DNA of 64,000 nucleotides. Source: Parietaria judaica (taxonomy: Eukaryota > Streptophyta > Magnoliopsida > Rosales > Urticaceae). The stretch covers positions 620,001 to 684,000 of the forward strand of contig OX940865.1 in assembly GCA_954871525.1 (NCBI GenBank), written 5' to 3'. The notes under the pieces were generated by a model, which did not search any database, was not told the origin of the DNA, and saw nothing but the letters and a program-made list of their open reading frames with translations. The position numbers were made by a program, and so were the translations under genes. Of the stretch, positions 23,436-32,969 are shown in pieces (position 1 is the stretch's first letter; each line of letters opens with the position of its first letter).

Positions 23436-24214
23436 TGTTGGACATATTCTGTATATGGCCTGTATTCACATGCTAATCCCGCTTGTATAAAATAATGGTC
23501 GTTTACCTAGGAATGAGAGGTTCTTATTAATGTTAAACTTCTGTAGTTATCTACGGATTATAGATATTCTTATCAAATTGAATATTTGATATTTTTTACT
23601 TTGCATTTATGTTAAGTCATCACACTGGGTGTATGTGAGGAGGTTTGACTAACATAAATAAAGAACTTAAAATTGGTCCATAGTCTAGACCAGGAGTGGG
23701 AACTTATGATAAGGAATGACTATTGGTGAACTTAATATATCATGTAAATGTGATGATCTATTACCGAGTCATAGTGCGGTCCATGCACTATTAAGTTCAT
23801 AAGTTATGAAGTGTCTTCATACTGGACATGGATAGACTTATATCCGAAATCATCATGTAAGTTTGTCACTGAGAAAAGTACGATAAGGTCGCTAAGCTAA
23901 TCATATGAAATTAGTTGATGTCCTAAGGTAATATGAGTTTGTACGGTTGAACTTAAACGGTTTGTGATTTTTAGGATAGGAAGGTTGACCGTGACAAACT
24001 GCATATTATAAATATGGATAATAACTCTATGATTTCCTTATAATGATTTTTAGGAAGGAAATAAGTACTCATGCGCAGCTTACGGCTTCATAACCCGTTG
24101 AGTGAGTAATTTCCAATAATCACATATTAAGGTAGTGTCGACAAAAGGGTTGAAGGGTAATAATATATTTACCCTTTTGATCAGAATCATATACTACGAA
24201 AATGGATCTTCACA
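23436..24214 (+). mobile_element. Long LTR hosting the CACTA insertion, left part (copy D)
   Basis: Begins TGTTGGACATATTCTGTA. It is related in layout to copy C but is a different family. It is interrupted at 24,214 by the CACTA element and resumes at 42,183. The last three bases, ACA (24,212-24,214), are repeated after the CACTA element as its target duplication. Without the insertion the LTR is about 2.08 kb. Confidence 0.85.
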
Positions 24215-24227
24215 CACTAGTACAAAT
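24215..24227 (+). repeat. CACTA left terminal inverted repeat
   Basis: CACTAGTACAAAT; it pairs with 42,170-42,182 with one mismatch (G/C at base 6). Confidence 0.93.
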
Positions 24228-24239
24228 TGTTGATCCTAC

Positions 24240-24500
24240 CACGGAGTTTCAACCATGGATTTTTTTATCCATGGTCGAAATCCAAGTTTCTACCATGGAA
24301 ATTTTTTTCCATGGTTGAAAATCGGGTCACGCCGCGACACGCATAAACACGCCGCGGCACACTTTCAAATTCACCACGGATATATTTTCCATTTTTTTTT
24401 CCATGGTTGAAAATCAGGTCACGCCGCGACACGCATAAACACGCCGCGGGACATTTTCAAATTTACCACGGATATATTTTCCATTGTTGAAAATGTGTCA
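24240..24500. repeat. CACTA outer subterminal repeats (CCATGG type)
   Basis: Immediately inside the TIR the sequence repeats TTTCAACCATGG and CCATGGTTGAAA in both orientations, giving local hairpins. The same words fill 42,055-42,170 at the other end. They form an outer tier distinct from the GCCGCGGC tier that begins at about 24,330. Confidence 0.8.
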
Positions 24501-25125
24501 TTGAGATGTTTATAAGCCGCGGCGTATATAAAATGCCGCGGCATTGTTGGTACACAACGACACTCTATTAACCGTTGTTCATACCACGCGGTATAAGCCG
24601 CGGCATTATGTATTACACGCCGCGGCATTATTGGTACACGATGAAACCTTAAAAACCGTTGTTCATACCATGGACATTACGCCGCGGCTTGCATTTGAAA
24701 ACGCCACGGCACATGACTTTCAAGAAATAAGCCGTGGCATGATCTCTTACACGCCGTGGCATGGATGGTACACAACGACAGAATGAAACCGTTGTTCATA
24801 AAGCCGCAATAAACCCCTTGTATGCCGCGGCGTGTCTTGAATAACGCCACGACATTTCGTTTGTAAAAATACGCCGTGGCGTTACAAACAATAAGCCGAG
24901 GCGTGTATCGTATTTAGCCATTTTCTCATTTGCGCCGTGCCTGACTCTCCGCGACTCCTTCCCTTTCGCCGTGCCTCTCGCCCTCGCCCTCGCCCTGTTT
25001 CACCAATTCCCGCCGCGGCACGTTTTTGCCGCGGCGTGTTTTTCAAATACGCCGTGGCACACTACATAATACGATTTTTAATTATATCGCCGTGGCACGT
25101 TTCTTAACACACCGCGGCGTGACTT
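24330..25125. repeat. GCCGCGGC palindrome array, left subterminal
   Basis: The 8-bp palindrome GCCGCGGC and the variants GCCGTGGC, GCCACGGC and GCCGAGGC recur about every 20-35 bases in a non-repetitive background. Typical contexts are 'acGCCGCGGCac' and 'aaGCCGCGGCat'. CACTA elements normally carry many short subterminal copies of a transposase-binding word in both orientations; here the word is its own reverse complement. Confidence 0.9.
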
Positions 25126-25314
25126 GTATTTACAGTCTTACCCGCGAGGAGTTCATTTTCACTTCGTGCCGTCACAACTCAAAACCCTACCCCTCTCGCT
25201 CTCTCTTTCTCGCACTCGCCTTGCGCCGCCGTCTTCTCACCGCGACACGATTCACGCCGTCATCCGCCGTCATCTGCCGTTGCCGTCCAAGCCCTACGCC
25301 GTCGACCTCCACGA

Positions 25315-26055
25315 GTAAGTGTCGATTTCAAGCTTTGTTTTTCTGTTTTTTTTTTGTTTTTTTGTTGTTGTTAATTCGAAATAGGATTTGAGTATTGTTG
25401 TATTAAGTCATTGATATCAAGTTCTTGTATCTATTTTTAAGTGAAATTTGATTTTATGAATTGATTAAATTGGTTTAGGTATTGAAATTTTTTTTTGGGT
25501 ATTGAAATTAGGTTTTGTAATTAGGTTTTGAAATTAGGTTTTGAAGTTAATTGGGTATTGAAATTAGGTTTTGAAATTAATTGGATTTTTAATTTAGGTT
25601 TTTAAATTAGGTTTGGGTATTGAAATTAGATTTTGTAATTAGGTTTTGTAATTAGGTTTTGAAATTAGGTTTTGAAGTTAATTGGGTATTGAAATTAGGT
25701 TTTGAAATTAATTGGGTTTTGAATTTAGGTTTTTAAATTAGGTTTGGGTATTGAAATTTAATTTCAAATTTGAGTTTTGAAATTGGGTGTTAACTTAATT
25801 AGGTATTGAAATTGCGTTATCGAATTACGTTATATGATTAAATTTTGTACTTTGATTATGTTTGGTTTTGTTTGATTGGTTATATGATTAGTTATTTGTG
25901 ATGTATCCTTAGGTCAATTAGTTTATTTAGTTTGGTTTGGATTAATGAGTTTAATTAGTTAAGTTAGTTAGTTTATAGGATTATCTAATATCTTTGGTTA
26001 ATTAGTTTTTTGGCTTGAATTAATATGTTATGGCATTAACTTTTCTTTTTTATAG
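25315..26055 (+). other. Leader intron of the accessory gene, with TTAGGTTTTGAAA repeats
   Basis: A CT- and CCGCCGT-rich leader (about 25,180-25,314) ends at a GTAAGT donor; the acceptor TTTTTTATAG ends at 26,055, six bases before the ATG. The intron is T-rich and 25,470-25,790 is an imperfect tandem repeat of phrases like ATTAGGTTTTGAAATT and AATTGGGTATTGAA. A similar leader, CT-rich then CCGCCGT-rich, precedes the TNPA gene at 37.5-37.7 kb. Confidence 0.65.
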
Positions 26056-26061
26056 ATTTCA

Positions 26062-27637
26062 ATGGCACCAAAGTCAAAACGCGCAAGGGGATATCTTTTG
26101 GTTAGAAACGGATCGTCGATCCGAGTCCCGCCTACAGTCAACGAGGAGGAACAAGTACCACTAACACCTTCAATTCAAGTACCGCCCAGTTTCAAAACAG
26201 AAGCGGCAAGGAAACGATTTCAAGTTCTTTGCAAGCGACAATTATGCTCGGAGCGTGGATTTGTGAAAATACCCATTACGGACATGGGTGACCTTGGCGA
26301 CGCTCTCAATGAGAGTATCGAACAACGCGGTTGGAAAAATTTCATGCTCCAACCTAGGTCTAAGGCGAGGAGGACATTGGTCCACGAGTTCTATGCCGCT
26401 CTTCCCGACGAGTCAGTCGATGGATTTGTGACTGTTCGGCATATCCGATTTGCAATCAATGCTCAAGTAATCAATGAATACTACGGAACCCCAAATTTAA
26501 CCGACGAGGAAAACGAGCACAACCAATTGGGCGATCAAGAATTGAATCAAGAGTTTTACGACAACATGGCAGCGACCATTGCTACTCCCGGAGCACAATG
26601 GCACAATAGGGCCGGAGAGATGCGACTAAATAAAAATCAGTTGAATCGGCTAGCCAAGGTTTGGATGTACTTCTTCAGGGCCAACCTATTCCCGCATCTG
26701 CACTTCACGGAGCTGTAGTTCAACTTTCTCAAGTTGATCTATGCGGCGGTTAGGGGGTTGAATATCGACGTTGGTCGATTCATCTTCTTCTACATGACCC
26801 ACATGGCGTACGACGCCTCGAAGAATGCATTGGGCTTCCCGTTCCTTATCACAGGTCTATGCAAGAAAGCTGGGGTAAGTATATATATCTTTATTTGTCT
26901 TCAATTGTGAAATTCAATTTTTTCAATATTGATCTAATCTTGCTTTATTTCATTTTTTAGATCGAGGATTCTGAGTTCGACCTGACGGTGCCGTATGGAA
27001 AGAAGATGGACCAAGCTTGGATCCGGAGTTTAAAGGAACCCTTTGTTAAGGCCCCTGCGAACGAGATACCTGAACAACCTGCAAACGAGGTAAATGTACA
27101 TCTTATATTGCTTAATTGTTTATTATTGTTTTAATAATAATCTAACTTTGCTTGAAATTCATGGTTTAGGCCGCTGATATACCAGCACAGCCTGTTGCTG
27201 CCCCACCGATGCCGGAGCTCAACTACGATGATCCGCCAATGAGAGCCTTCGTGGCTCACGGTATTCGGAGCATTCTTGAGTTCAATACCTATTGTAGCTC
27301 GTTTTGGTCCGGTATCTACCCAGGATTTGAGGCGCCAAATAAAATTCCACCAATGCCATGGCCAGCAGGATATCCAGATCAGTATCAGCCGGCATTCGTT
27401 GAAGCAGGTGGGAACGTTGGAGGCGGGAACGGCGAGGTTGAGAACGAAGAAGGAGGCGGGAACGGTAACGAGAATCAAGGAGGCGAGAATGCAGCAGGCG
27501 GGAACGACAATGAGGCGAACCCCGAGAACCCAGAGAACCCAAATAACCCGGAAGAAATCAACAACGACGGCCTCGAAGAAAACAATAATCAAGAAGTCGA
27601 GAACAATGATGACAACAACCTCGTGGACAATAATTAG
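26062..27637 (+). pseudogene. CACTA accessory gene, Transposase_32-like, one in-frame stop
   Basis: Three exons keep one frame: 26,062-26,874, 26,961-27,089 and 27,170-27,637, all phase 0 with GT..AG borders, for a product of about 469 residues. After a basic start (MAPKSKRARG) comes a region (about 45-240) with RFQVLCKRQLCSERGFVKI, LVHEFYAAL, VTVRHIRFAINAQVINEYYG, resembling the plant 'putative transposon protein' domain (Transposase_32, PF20167), found in many plant transposon-derived proteins without a known activity. The tail (about 375-469) is a low-complexity Gly/Asn/Glu tract. Codon 219 is TAG (26,716-26,718) within HFTEL-stop-FNFLKLIYAAV; homologues would be expected to have an amino acid such as Gln (CAG) here, so it is probably a C-to-T nonsense change. 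Its role in transposition is unknown; family assignment is by motif memory and moderately sure. Confidence 0.7.
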
Positions 27638-27925
27638 TTATTTCTTATGTTTGAACAATTAGCTATTATGTTTGTTTTGTTTAAAAAATTAGTTAATATT
27701 TTATGTTTCCTTTGAACAATTAGTTAATATTTAGTTTTATTTGAAAAAAAGTATAAATTTTCAAATGTTATTATACTTCGTTTTGTTGAAATATAAAATA
27801 ATTGTTTATAAAAAATTTAAAATGATTTTATAAGATCTAATTTAGATTGTTAAACAATCGAAAAATTAAATAATTCATAATTTAATTGTGTAGTATATTA
27901 ATTAATTATTTGTATAATTCGTCAT

Positions 27926-28685
27926 GCCGAGGTGTGACCAACGCTAGCCACGGCATGATTTCCACACGCCTTGGCGTGACCTATTGAAGCCGTGGCTGTA
28001 TTCATAAGCCAGAGGTTAAAATAGTAAATAGCAACAACATACCACGGTATCATGATTGTAACGCCTCGGCATTGTCACATAAAGCCTCGGCTTATGCATA
28101 ACCTACCACGGCGTAAAATAACCAAAAATTATACAGAGAGCATGCTTAACTTTAGTCGAATTAGGCCGAGGTGTGACCAACGCTAGCCACGGCATTCTTT
28201 CCACACGCCTTGGCGTGACCTATTAAAGCCGCGGCTGTGTTCATAAGCCAGAGGTTAAAATAGTAAATAGCAACAATACACCACGGCATTAAGATTGTAA
28301 CGCCTCGGCATTGTTAGATAAAGCCGCGGCTTATGTATAACCTACCGCGGCGGAAAATAACCAAAAATTATACAGAGAGCATGCTTAACTTTAGTCGGAC
28401 TATGCCGAGGTGTGACTCACGCTAGCCACGGCATTCTTTCCACACGCCTTGGCGTGACCTATTAAAGCCGCGGCTGTGTTCATTAGCCATAGGTTAAAAT
28501 AGTAAATAGCAACAACACACCACGGCATCAAGATTATAATGCCTCAGCATTGTCAAGTAAAGCCTCGGCTTATGTACAACCTGCCGCGGCTGATTACGAC
28601 AAAAAATTATACAGAGAGCATGCTTAACTTTAGCCATATTAGGCCGCGGTGTGACTAAAACTTGCCGCGGTATGTCTATACTTGC
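27926..28685. repeat. 239-bp tandem repeat carrying palindromes
   Basis: The unit start GCCGAGGTGTGACC occurs at 27,926, 28,165 and 28,404, and GCCGCGGTGTGACT at 28,643: three exact 239-base steps and a partial fourth unit. Each full unit holds about eight GCC-N-CGGC-type palindromes and one copy of ATACAGAGAGCATG (28,131, 28,370, 28,609). The block lies between the accessory gene and the 3' ends of the minus-strand BED genes. Confidence 0.93.
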
Positions 28686-28904
28686 CACAGTTTAATTTAT
28701 GATGTCCAACGTTAAAAAACTGCTATATTCGCAAAAATAATTTTTAAAAAATATAAATTCATTTTTTGTCTATTTATACCATAGTTACTTATATTTCTAC
28801 TCGCGAGATGTGAAATGTAGTACTTCTTAAACTTGAGGGCATAAATTGAATATCGGAATGTAAACTTGAGGGCATAAATTGAATACCGTACGAGATAGTA
28901 TTTA

Positions 28905-29055
28905 ATAATTTTAAAACAACAAAATCACTTACAACAATTAAATATTACCTTTAATAGTTTTAAAACAACAAAATCACTCACAACAATTCAACATTACATT
29001 TAATACTTTTTCAAATAACAAAATAACTCACGACAATTCAATATTATATTAATAA
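28905..29055. repeat. 48-49-bp AT-rich tandem repeat, about 3 units
   Basis: The phrase TTTTAAAACAACAAAATCAC recurs at 28,909 and 28,958 with a weaker third unit near 29,006. It lies just downstream of the first BED gene. The equivalent block after the second BED gene (30,550-30,830) has about six units. Confidence 0.8.
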
Positions 29056-29072
29056 AACTACAACAATTAAAA

Positions 29073-29507
29073 TCATAATTCGTTATCAATACCTAAATCT
29101 CTACGACAACGATTGGCATGTCGACGTAAATGAGTTGTGCCTCGTTCAACGATTGCGAGAATCTCTTGTCGGCACCATTTGTATTTCGCGTACCTATCTT
29201 GAGTTTGAGTCTCATTGTTCCATATGAGCCTCATTTGAAAATCTGTTTCCCATAGTAAAGACGGTGGCCTACCACGTCCACGCCCACGCCCACGCCCACG
29301 CCGTGGCCCACCGGCATGAGAGGTCCGATTTAGAGTTGGATTCGGAGGCATTTCAAACTCCTCAGTATCGTCGGAGGAGATGACAATAGTATTATTGGAA
29401 CTTGTTTCCATGGAAAAACTATCATCATCGGAGGAAGAGGAAGAGGAAAACACGACAAAGAATTGGTGATATTCCGATGACAAACCGAAACGAGACGGAT
29501 CATCCAT
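29073..29507 (-). CDS. Small BED-finger/AT-hook protein, copy 1
   Basis: A 144-residue minus-strand product that I do not know as a named CACTA gene. N-terminus MDDPSRFG; Ser/Asp cluster at 21-29; IVISSDDTEEFE at 41-52, which has the look of a SUMO-interacting motif (hydrophobic core followed by acidic residues); Arg-Gly repeat ending RGRP at 69-81, AT-hook-like; then WETDFQMRLIW and a BED-like finger with C112, H130 and C134. The first metal ligand is Tyr109 in the place where copy 2 has Cys, so the finger of this copy is probably not functional. The gene lies antisense to the transposase genes. A DNA-binding role is an inference; capture from a hAT-type BED protein is an alternative origin. 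Confidence 0.65.
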   Translation of the reverse strand: MDDPSRFGLSSEYHQFFVVFSSSSSSDDDSFSMETSSNNTIVISSDDTEEFEMPPNPTLNRTSHAGGPRRGRGRGRGRGRPPSLLWETDFQMRLIWNNETQTQDRYAKYKWCRQEILAIVERGTTHLRRHANRCRRDLGIDNEL

Positions 29508-29699
29508 AGCTAAGAAAAGTGATGATATTTTTGAATCTAAGGATAAATTTGGTGAACAATAGAATAAAATGTGAGCAAGTATAGGTTTAAATAGAAGATT
29601 TGAGTGAATTTAAACGTTTTTAACATTATTTTTGACAAATATAGCCGTTTATTACCGTTGTGGGGTAATAATTCGGGTGAAAAAAAAAACTAGCCGTTT

Positions 29700-30520
29700 T
29701 TGTGTCAGCGAAGGAAAGCCGCGGCAGGTGTTACATATGCCGCGGCGTGTTCAGTTTCTGCAACGGATATATCCGACGTTTGAGATAAAGCCGTGGCTTC
29801 TACAAAATAAGCCGCGGCGTGGTTAATTAATTTTTACAATTTTACCCTAGACTTTAAACCCATATAATTATACTGTAATTATATTAATTTTTTATATTTT
29901 TTGTTTGAAAAGTTATATAATTAATAGTACAATGTTGTGTTTTTTGTTTGAACGATTATTTAGTTATGATTATTAAGTGCATTATTTTGTTTTTTTTATA
30001 ATAAAATTATCAACATTTTCATAGTTTATTAATGAGATAATTTAATTTACTAAAATTGTGTTACAATTAATATGATAACTAATAATTACATTGTAAATTT
30101 ACTTATCATGCCGCGGCATTTGAATGAACACGCTGTGGCTTTATTTTAATTTACAAATTTTCCCTCTTGATTATGCAACTCGCCGCGGCACTTTCACGAA
30201 AGGCCTCGGCGAGTTGCATATTGTGAGGGTACTTTGGTAAACAGACGATCTAAGCTGCGGCATTCTGTTACCCATGCTTTGGCATGGTCAACGAAGCCAC
30301 GGCTTGCTGATACCATGCCGAGGCCTATATGTTGTTTCAAATTATACAGAGAGCATGGACTCTGTAAGTCACTAAACGCCGCGGCGTTACTACCACTCTG
30401 CCGCGGCCATTGTAAAAATGCCGAGGCATAGATTTTGATATGCCGTGGCGTGAGTTCGACTACGGTTATTAATCATGGTTCAATAGGTCTTGCCACGGCA
30501 TTGTTAACATTGTGCCGCGG
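29700..30520. repeat. Palindrome clusters upstream of BED gene 1
   Basis: GCCGCGGC-type words occur at 29,715-29,825 and again at 30,105-30,520, separated by an AT-rich gap (29,830-30,100) with none. An ATACAGAGAGCATG copy is at 30,344. The first cluster sits in the likely promoter of the minus-strand gene, after 'tatagccgtttattaccgttg'. A T/A-rich spacer without genes fills the rest. Confidence 0.85.
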
Positions 30521-30549
30521 CGAGTATCATACTTCATTACATTTATTAA

Positions 30550-30830
30550 TTTTAAAACAACAAAATCACTTCGAACAATTCAACATTAAATTTAATATTA
30601 AAACAACATAATCGCTTACAACAATTAAACAATACATTTAATAATTTTAAAACAACAAAATCACTTACAGCAATTAAATATTACATTTAATAGTTTTAAA
30701 ACAACAAAATCACTCACAACAATTCAACATTACATTTAATTGTTTTAAAACAACAAAATCACTCACAACAATCCAACATTACATTTAATACTTTTTCAAA
30801 TAACAAAATACCTCACAACAATTCAAAATT
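30550..30830. repeat. 48-49-bp AT-rich tandem repeat, about 6 units
   Basis: TTTTAAAACAACAAAATCAC-type units at about 30,550, 30,597, 30,645, 30,693, 30,742 and 30,790. This is the same repeat as at 28,905-29,055 but longer, so unit number changed after the segmental duplication or differed at its edge. Confidence 0.85.
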
Positions 30831-32204
30831 ATATTAATAAAACTACAACAATTAAAATCATAATTCGTCATCAATACCTAAATCTCTACGACAACGATTG
30901 GCATGTCGGCGTAAATGAGTTGTGCCTCGTTCAACGATTGCGAGAATCTCTTGACGGCACCATTTGCATTTCGCGTACCTATCTTGAGTTTGAGTCTCAT
31001 TGTTCCATTTGAGCCTCATTTGAAAATATGTTTCCCATAGTAAAGACGGTGGCCTACCACGCCCACGCCCACGCCCACGCCCACGCCCCCTCGTCGGTCG
31101 TGGCCCACCGCCACGAGAGGTCCGATTTAGAGTTGGATTCGGAGGCATTTCAAAGTCCTCGGTGTCGTCGGAGGATATGACAGTAGTATTATTGGAACTT
31201 GTATCCATAGAAAAACTATCATCATCGGAGGAAGAGGAAGAGGTAAACCCGAAAAAGAATCCCTGATGATATTCCGATGACGAACCGAAACGAGACGGAT
31301 CATCCATAACAAAGAAAAATGATGATATTTTTGAATCTAAGGATTAATTTGATGAAACATAGAATAAAATGTGAACAAATATAGGTTTAAATAGAAGATT
31401 TGTGTGAATTTAAACGTTCTTAACAAATATAGCCGTTTTATTACCGTTGTGGGGTAATAATTCGGGTAAAAAAAAAACTAGTCGTTTTTGTGTCAGCGAC
31501 AGAAAGCCGCGGCAGGGGTTACATATGCCGCGGCGTGTTCAGTTTCTGCAACGGATATATCCGACGTTTGAGATAAAACCGTGGCTTCTACAAAATAAGC
31601 CGCGGCGTGGTTAATTAATTTTTACAATTTTACCCTAGACTTTAAACCCATAAAATTAAACTGTAATTATATTAATTTTTTATATTTTTGGTTTGAAAAA
31701 TTATATAATTAATAGTACAATGTTGTGTTTTTTGTTTGAACGATTATTTAGTTATGATTATTAAGTGCATTATTTTGTTTTTTTTTATAATAAAATTATC
31801 AACATTTTCATAGTTTATTAATGAGATAATTTAATTTACTAAAATTGTGTTACAATTAATATGATAACTAATAATTACATTGTAAATTTACTTATCATGC
31901 CGCGGAATTTGAATGAACACGATGTGGCTTCATTTTAATTTACAAAGTTGCCCTCTTGATTATACAACTCGCCGCGGCACTTTCAAGAAAGGCCTCGGCG
32001 AGTTGCATATTGTGACGGTACTTTGGTAAACAGACGATGTAAGCTGCGGCATTCTGTTACCCATGCCTTGGCATGGCCAACGAAGCCACGGCTTGCTGAT
32101 ACCATGTCGAGGCCTATATGTTGTTTCAAAATATACAGAGAGCATGGACTCTGTAAGTCACTAAACGCCGCGGCGTTACTACCATTCTGCCGCGGCTATT
32201 GTAA
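30690..32204. repeat. Segmental duplication, copy 2
   Basis: Right-hand partner of 28,905-30,415. It ends abruptly at about 32,204 ('gccgcggctattgtaa'), where the sequence passes into a truncated third BED gene. Palindrome clusters at 31,505-31,610 and 31,895-32,200 correspond to those of copy 1, with point changes in several palindromes (for example GCCGCGGA at about 31,899). Confidence 0.88.
30858..31307 (-). CDS. Small BED-finger/AT-hook protein, copy 2
   Basis: A 149-residue product, close to copy 1 but with the complete finger: C114, C117, H135 and C139 (C-x2-C-x17-H-x3-C), preceded by WETYFQMRLKW. The acidic N-terminus has a Ser/Asp run (23-30) and TVISSDDTEDFE (42-53), again SUMO-interacting-motif-like; an uninterrupted Arg-Gly tract (73-86, ending RGRP) follows. 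No stop or frameshift is seen. It has the same promoter words as copy 1 (TAGCCGTTTTATTACCGTTG at about 31,431-31,450). It could bind the GCCGCGGC arrays and so act as an accessory or regulatory protein, but nothing in the sequence proves this. Confidence that the frame is real comes from conservation of the protein between copies, including the ligands. Confidence 0.72.
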   Translation of the reverse strand: MDDPSRFGSSSEYHQGFFFGFTSSSSSDDDSFSMDTSSNNTTVISSDDTEDFEMPPNPTLNRTSRGGGPRPTRGRGRGRGRGRGRPPSLLWETYFQMRLKWNNETQTQDRYAKCKWCRQEILAIVERGTTHLRRHANRCRRDLGIDDEL

Positions 32205-32335
32205 GCCACTGTATCATCTGATAGATTTACCTGGTGATCGTTGTCATCATCAGAAGAAGACGAAGAAGTGGACGAAACAATAACGACTGGGCCATTACCG
32301 ATAGAAGACGGATGATCATCCATAATAATTTTCAA
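32205..32335 (-). pseudogene. Truncated third copy of the BED-finger gene
   Basis: A minus-strand start, MDDHPSSIGNGPVVIV, followed by SSTSSSSSDDDND, corresponds to the N-terminus of the two intact copies, including the MDD start and the Ser/Asp cluster, but diverges more. After about 43 residues it runs into the palindrome array of the duplicated segment, so the AT-hook and finger are gone. Upstream sequence (32,440-32,520: 'aatatagccgtttataaccgttgg', 'tagtcgtttttacgtcagc') is clearly the same promoter as in copies 1 and 2. It is therefore an older, cut-off copy, or the ancestral locus into which the duplication was pasted. Confidence 0.6.
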
Positions 32336-32519
32336 TTTTTGTAGACAAGATATTTTGTGTGGGTCAAAATATAAGTTAAATGGTTGTATATATAGAAAGA
32401 AGTTATGAATTATAAGTTTTTTAAACTATTTTTGCGAATATAGCCGTTTATAACCGTTGGAAGGTAATAAATTTAACCCTAGTAGCTAGTAAAAATATAG
32501 TCGTTTTTACGTCAGCACG

Positions 32520-32830
32520 ATCAAGCCGCGGCGTATGTTACCCAAAGCCGCGGCACATTGAAGCTTGTCACCATTATGCCCTCCGATAAATGACGAAAGC
32601 CGCCGCTAATATGGGGTCTAACTGTAAATGACAAAGTATGCCGCGGCGTTAAGTAACAAATGCCAAGGCATGAAACACAAAAGCCTCAGCTTGCTGTGAC
32701 CATGCCGCGGCGTATATCGGGAAAAATATTCATCCAAAATCAAGTTTGATCGAGAATGTCTAAAAAAAGGGTCGATAATAGATCAACATGCCGTGGCGTA
32801 ATTACCTAATGCCGCGGCATACTACGCAGA
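32520..32830. repeat. GCCGCGGC palindrome array between BED and TNPD genes
   Basis: Palindromes and variants at about 32,524, 32,547, 32,640, 32,665 (GCCAAGGC), 32,704, 32,792 and 32,812. The block separates the divergent minus-strand BED genes from the plus-strand TNPD gene, so it may serve both promoters. Confidence 0.85.
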
Positions 32831-32969
32831 TTTTCATAACCATTTACACCATAACTCCAAAAACCCTATTTTTTCTCCCTTAGGCAACTTTCCTTCGATT
32901 TCGAATTCGGGCTCGGTGCTTCGTCACGGAAGAAAACGGTATTTAATCTTCAAATTCTTTATTTGCAAT

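Larger units (their letters stand above)
28905..30415. repeat. Segmental duplication, copy 1 (about 1.5 kb; pairs with 30,690-32,204)
   Basis: The BED gene, its downstream 48-bp repeats, its promoter, and the palindrome block beyond it reappear in the same order about 1.79-1.80 kb to the right (start codons at 29,507 and 31,307; the CGCCGCGGCGTTACTACCA phrase at 30,377 and 32,167). Only scattered differences are visible, so the tandem duplication is younger than most of the decay in the element. Confidence 0.88.

Noticed and set aside
27926..28685. Regularly spaced palindromes looked like a CRISPR-type array
   Set aside because: The spacers are themselves repeated with a 239-bp period, palindrome spacing varies from 20 to 35 bases, and the block lies within a plant CACTA transposon.
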